From: Allacma fusca
Taxonomy: Eukaryota; Arthropoda; Collembola; Symphypleona; Sminthuridae
DNA: 64,000 nucleotides
Reading direction: 5' to 3'
Assembly (NCBI GenBank): GCA_947179485.1
Contig: OX359247.1
Location: 13,120,588-13,184,587, forward strand
Below the pieces are notes generated by a model. It worked only from the letters and a program-made list of their open reading frames with translations. It had not been told where the DNA came from and did no database searches. The position numbers and the translations under genes are program-made. Below are positions 61,583-64,000 of the stretch, in pieces (position 1 is the stretch's first letter; every line of letters begins with the position of its first letter).

Positions 61583-63258
61583 GAATTTGGGTTCCCTCTG
61601 TCCGCTGAACTTTCACGGCTTCTCTGGAAATTGCCAGAATTGTTACCATTTGGATTATTTCCCTGCCAATGGACATTTCTATTAGGACCTTTGTCACGGG
61701 AAGATTCTCGCTCCCTACTCTGAGAGGAATCTCTAGGCTGTTGCTGAGAATTACGACCGCGTTGAAACTGATCCTCTCGGCTCAAATGCTGGTTGGAAGA
61801 GGATCTATTGACCGACGCTTGTTCGTTCCAGACCTGTTGACTATCATTTCCTTCACTACTACGCTCTGACTTAGGATATGGACTATCACTTCGAGAATTA
61901 TGATATCTGTTGTTTTTCCCTGACTTACGCCAATTGGAATCTGAATCAGATGCAGCAAATCTATTATTATTCGGCCTTTGATGATGAGAGCTATACTGGT
62001 CGAATGAGCTTCTTTGCAATTCAGGGACCGTTTTATTTGTTGCGGCACTGTTTTCCGAAACTCTGGTGTCTTTATAAGATAAAGACGGTTCTAACCCGTG
62101 ATTCGGGACGGGTTGTTTATATTCCCTATCGAGAGCTACACTAGTCTGAGCTTCATAGGCTACCTGCAACAAGTCTCCTATCTTCGAGAATGAACGCTGG
62201 AACGACATAACCTTAGCTCTATAGTGAGGATGCATAAGTTCCAGGATTTTCTCTATTCTGACACTCTCCTTAGTAGTGGGATCGATTCTTTCGTAGAAGT
62301 CGTCTATTACACATATGAATTTGGACAGAGGCTCCTCAGTCCCTTGATACCGGCAGTCCAGGTCCCTTAACATTTTCTTTACATAATTACCTGACTGAAA
62401 TTCCTGACGAAAGTAAACCGTAAAATGTTGGAAGCTTTCAAAGCTAAACATTTTCATAACCCTACGGTACCAGAGATACGCATCATCTACTAGCGCGTAT
62501 GGAATAACCAGCTTCAGCATTTCATCATCCGTATAACCGATGGCAACTTGGTACTTTTCCAACTCAATGAGGAAGTCGTACGGTGTCTTTTTTTCATGAG
62601 CACCCGCGTATTTAGGAATTGAAACATCTTTTGCCCTTAATCGTTGAGCTGGAGGCCCCTCTCTCAACTGAGGACCATCTACCAAACCACTACTATTATT
62701 TCCGGGGCCATAAAACATATTCTGTATTGGGCCCGGATGTCTAAACGGTGCGTGTACTACTCCAGGGTTTGTTGGTACAAATGACTGAACATTTGGATTA
62801 AAAGAAGGATATCCTGGAGTATTCAGAATATTTGGAGAGGGCTGTCGATTCACATTTCGTCTACCATCTACGGCAGCATCTCGCGAAATCTGTGGTACAT
62901 GATGAATTGCAGAGTCTCCATTTCCCACATTTCCCAATCGACTGAATCTACTCGTCGGAGTTGTAGCATCAAATCTAGTTTCTCCTTCATAACTACCTCT
63001 ACTTTGAACTGGATTCCTACTAGGAAAACTACTACCATTAATTATAGGAGAAGGGTTTGCCTTACTAAATTTAGACATCATGCGCTCCTCCATATCCGCC
63101 AATTTAGCAGTCATCAAATCAGCCATTTTCCCATAAATGACCTCACATAAACCGTCTAAATTCTCATTATTCGGACCATGAGACTGTTTACTATTCTTAC
63201 TGACCTCATCCTCAGCCGTTGCCATGGTACCTATACTTTTCCTATTTTTCCTAGGCAT
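61552..63258 (-). CDS. gag: Gypsy Gag (568 aa), no zinc knuckle
   Basis: Forms the particle shell that packages the element RNA. The ATG at 63,258-63,256 lies 43 nt after the 5' LTR and is the first in the transcript's internal region. Residues 1-200 are polar and Pro/Asn-rich. Residues about 205-380 look like a Retrotrans_gag-type capsid domain (FLIELEKYQVAIGYTDDEML, DDAYLWYRRV, FRQEFQSGNY). Residues about 430-568 are rich in Ser, Arg, Asn and Gln, and strongly basic. No CCHC knuckle is present in this frame, so nucleic-acid binding probably falls to the basic tail. The gag stop TGA at 61,554-61,552 lies 21 nt after the frameshift heptamer. Confidence 0.92.
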   Translation of the reverse strand: MPRKNRKSIGTMATAEDEVSKNSKQSHGPNNENLDGLCEVIYGKMADLMTAKLADMEERMMSKFSKANPSPIINGSSFPSRNPVQSRGSYEGETRFDATTPTSRFSRLGNVGNGDSAIHHVPQISRDAAVDGRRNVNRQPSPNILNTPGYPSFNPNVQSFVPTNPGVVHAPFRHPGPIQNMFYGPGNNSSGLVDGPQLREGPPAQRLRAKDVSIPKYAGAHEKKTPYDFLIELEKYQVAIGYTDDEMLKLVIPYALVDDAYLWYRRVMKMFSFESFQHFTVYFRQEFQSGNYVKKMLRDLDCRYQGTEEPLSKFICVIDDFYERIDPTTKESVRIEKILELMHPHYRAKVMSFQRSFSKIGDLLQVAYEAQTSVALDREYKQPVPNHGLEPSLSYKDTRVSENSAATNKTVPELQRSSFDQYSSHHQRPNNNRFAASDSDSNWRKSGKNNRYHNSRSDSPYPKSERSSEGNDSQQVWNEQASVNRSSSNQHLSREDQFQRGRNSQQQPRDSSQSRERESSRDKGPNRNVHWQGNNPNGNNSGNFQRSRESSADRGNPNSGNEQSLGRK

Positions 63259-63300
63259 TTTCTAATCGAAAATCAACTCTTGATCCCGGTTGAGCGAATT
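63259..63300 (-). promoter_or_regulatory. Leader between 5' LTR and gag (primer-site region)
   Basis: This 42-nt stretch should hold the minus-strand primer-binding site. It starts AATTCGCTCAACCGGGATC on the minus strand. There is no TGG at or near its start, so it does not fit the usual pairing with the CCA end of a tRNA. The primer is unidentified. Confidence 0.5.
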
Positions 63301-63836
63301 TATAAAGAACTTTCCATGGGCTCAATCAGTCCTTTATAAATATATAAATAACTTTAATATCCACAGAACAGATACTTGAACTACAACAAGACAAGCCAAA
63401 GTAATAACAAATGCTTTTCACAATTATAACAGATAATGCAATATTAGGCAAAGAAACTATTGATAATAACAATAGCCGTGATAACCGAACCGACCGCTAA
63501 GCTAACACAATACAATAGCAATGGTCGAACCGACCACTATGCTGATAGAACCTGCGAAGGAGTAAGAGTTCAATTAGAATTCATAAGCAAGAGAACGAGC
63601 TCAGAGAATCTCAAGTGCTCGCGATTCAACTCTAGCGTCGAGCTCCTCAGACGGCCAGAATGAATCTGAGGAGATTAGGATGTTTTTCCTATATACTGTC
63701 TACATGAAATAAATAAACTATTTCTATTGGTTTGATATTCATATTAACAATGTTAGGAATTGTAAGCCAAGTAAACAAATAGTGGCTGCTTGATCACGTT
63801 GCCATGGGAAAGAGTAAAGTATAAAAATACTTTACA
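63301..63836 (-). repeat. 5' LTR of the Gypsy element (536 bp), with promoter
   Basis: On the minus strand it starts TGTAAAGT. A TATATAGG box lies at about 63,695-63,688 and an ATTAAA polyA signal at 63,358-63,353, in the expected U3-to-R order. A short direct repeat, CGGTCGGTTCG, appears twice about 30 bp apart in the middle. Confidence 0.9.
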
Positions 63837-63840
63837 GTAC
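63837..63840. repeat. Target duplication GTAC, right copy
   Basis: GTAC directly after the LTR end (TTTACA), matching 56,280-56,283. Confidence 0.85.
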
Positions 63841-64000
63841 ATACATTGTCTGGATTAAGTGTAATTACTAAAGCATTGCCCAAGGATTCCTTTGTTAAGA
63901 ATTCTACGAACTTTGTCTGGAGTATTTCTCATGTTGTTGTAGAAAAATTGTCGGACATTATGACGATATAATACGATATCGATTGTACTCCATTCTGTAC
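63841..64000. other. Right flank, non-coding
   Basis: The host sequence that continued the 56,283 flank before the Gypsy insertion. Nothing recognised. Confidence 0.6.

Larger units (their letters stand above)
56284..63836 (-). mobile_element. Intact Ty3/Gypsy LTR retrotransposon, 7,553 bp
   Basis: Transcribed on the minus strand: 5' LTR (63,836-63,301), gag (63,258-61,552), pol in the -1 frame (to 58,196), a third ORF (57,399-56,872), purine tract (56,831-56,820), 3' LTR (56,819-56,284). The LTRs read base-for-base alike and GTAC is duplicated at the borders. Every catalytic residue of protease, RT, RNase H and integrase is present, with no stop or frameshift other than the programmed one. 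LTRs begin TG and end TA rather than CA on the minus strand. All this points to a recent and possibly active insertion about 620 bp past the stop codon of the 366-aa gene, in opposite orientation. No chromodomain is seen. Confidence 0.95.

Noticed and set aside
61458-61697. Minus-strand frame overlapping the gag-pol joint
   Set aside because: It is the third, unused frame; the gag and pol frames account for the region.
1-64000. CRISPR arrays, bacterial operons or a prokaryotic system
   Set aside because: Introns, a eukaryotic tRNA and animal-type retroelements show nuclear animal DNA; no regularly spaced direct repeats were seen.

Overview
The window looks like AT-rich nuclear DNA of an animal, most likely an arthropod. 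The grounds are two spliced genes with GT-AG introns, a eukaryotic tRNA-Phe, and BEL/Pao, Ty3/Gypsy, CR1/Jockey-like, hAT, pogo-type and CACTA-like mobile elements. No species can be named from the sequence.

Bases 1 to about 27,900 are a graveyard of nested mobile elements. In order: a 3'-truncated non-LTR endonuclease/RT fragment; an internally deleted PHD-RT non-LTR copy with a 159-bp pogo/Tigger-type MITE inside it; a 409-bp hAT MITE with a perfect 8-bp target duplication; a decayed BEL/Pao element on the minus strand; a decayed Ty3/Gypsy pol on the minus strand; two copies of an apparently new tRNA-headed retroposon, each with a 13-14-bp target duplication; a 4.77-kb CACTA-like DNA transposon with 19-bp inverted ends and two decayed genes; a second BEL/Pao integrase fragment; a second, longer non-LTR copy ending in an AACT-type tail; another hAT MITE; a tandem duplication; and a 238-bp foldback element.

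Bases 27,900 to 42,400 hold the first single-copy content: a complete five-coding-exon carbonyl reductase (SDR, CBR1-like, 290 aa) with a 5'UTR intron and a polyA signal, then a tRNA-Phe(GAA) on the minus strand, then about 9.9 kb in which I find no gene.

Bases 42,487 to 55,662 (+) form a five-exon gene with a 9.2-kb first intron. All exon phases agree and predict a 366-aa, low-complexity, partly coiled-coil protein of unknown function.

Bases 56,284 to 63,836 (-) are a structurally intact, apparently very young Ty3/Gypsy retrotransposon. Its 536-bp LTRs read as identical, with a GTAC target duplication. Gag and Pol are joined by a textbook -1 frameshift signal (G GGA AAC, 9-nt spacer, 6-bp GC-rich stem). 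A third ORF after pol has no AUG in its first 118 codons and opens right at a splice acceptor, so it is probably made from a spliced RNA. With its knuckle-less Gag and lack of an ordinary tRNA primer site, this element is the best candidate here for something undescribed.
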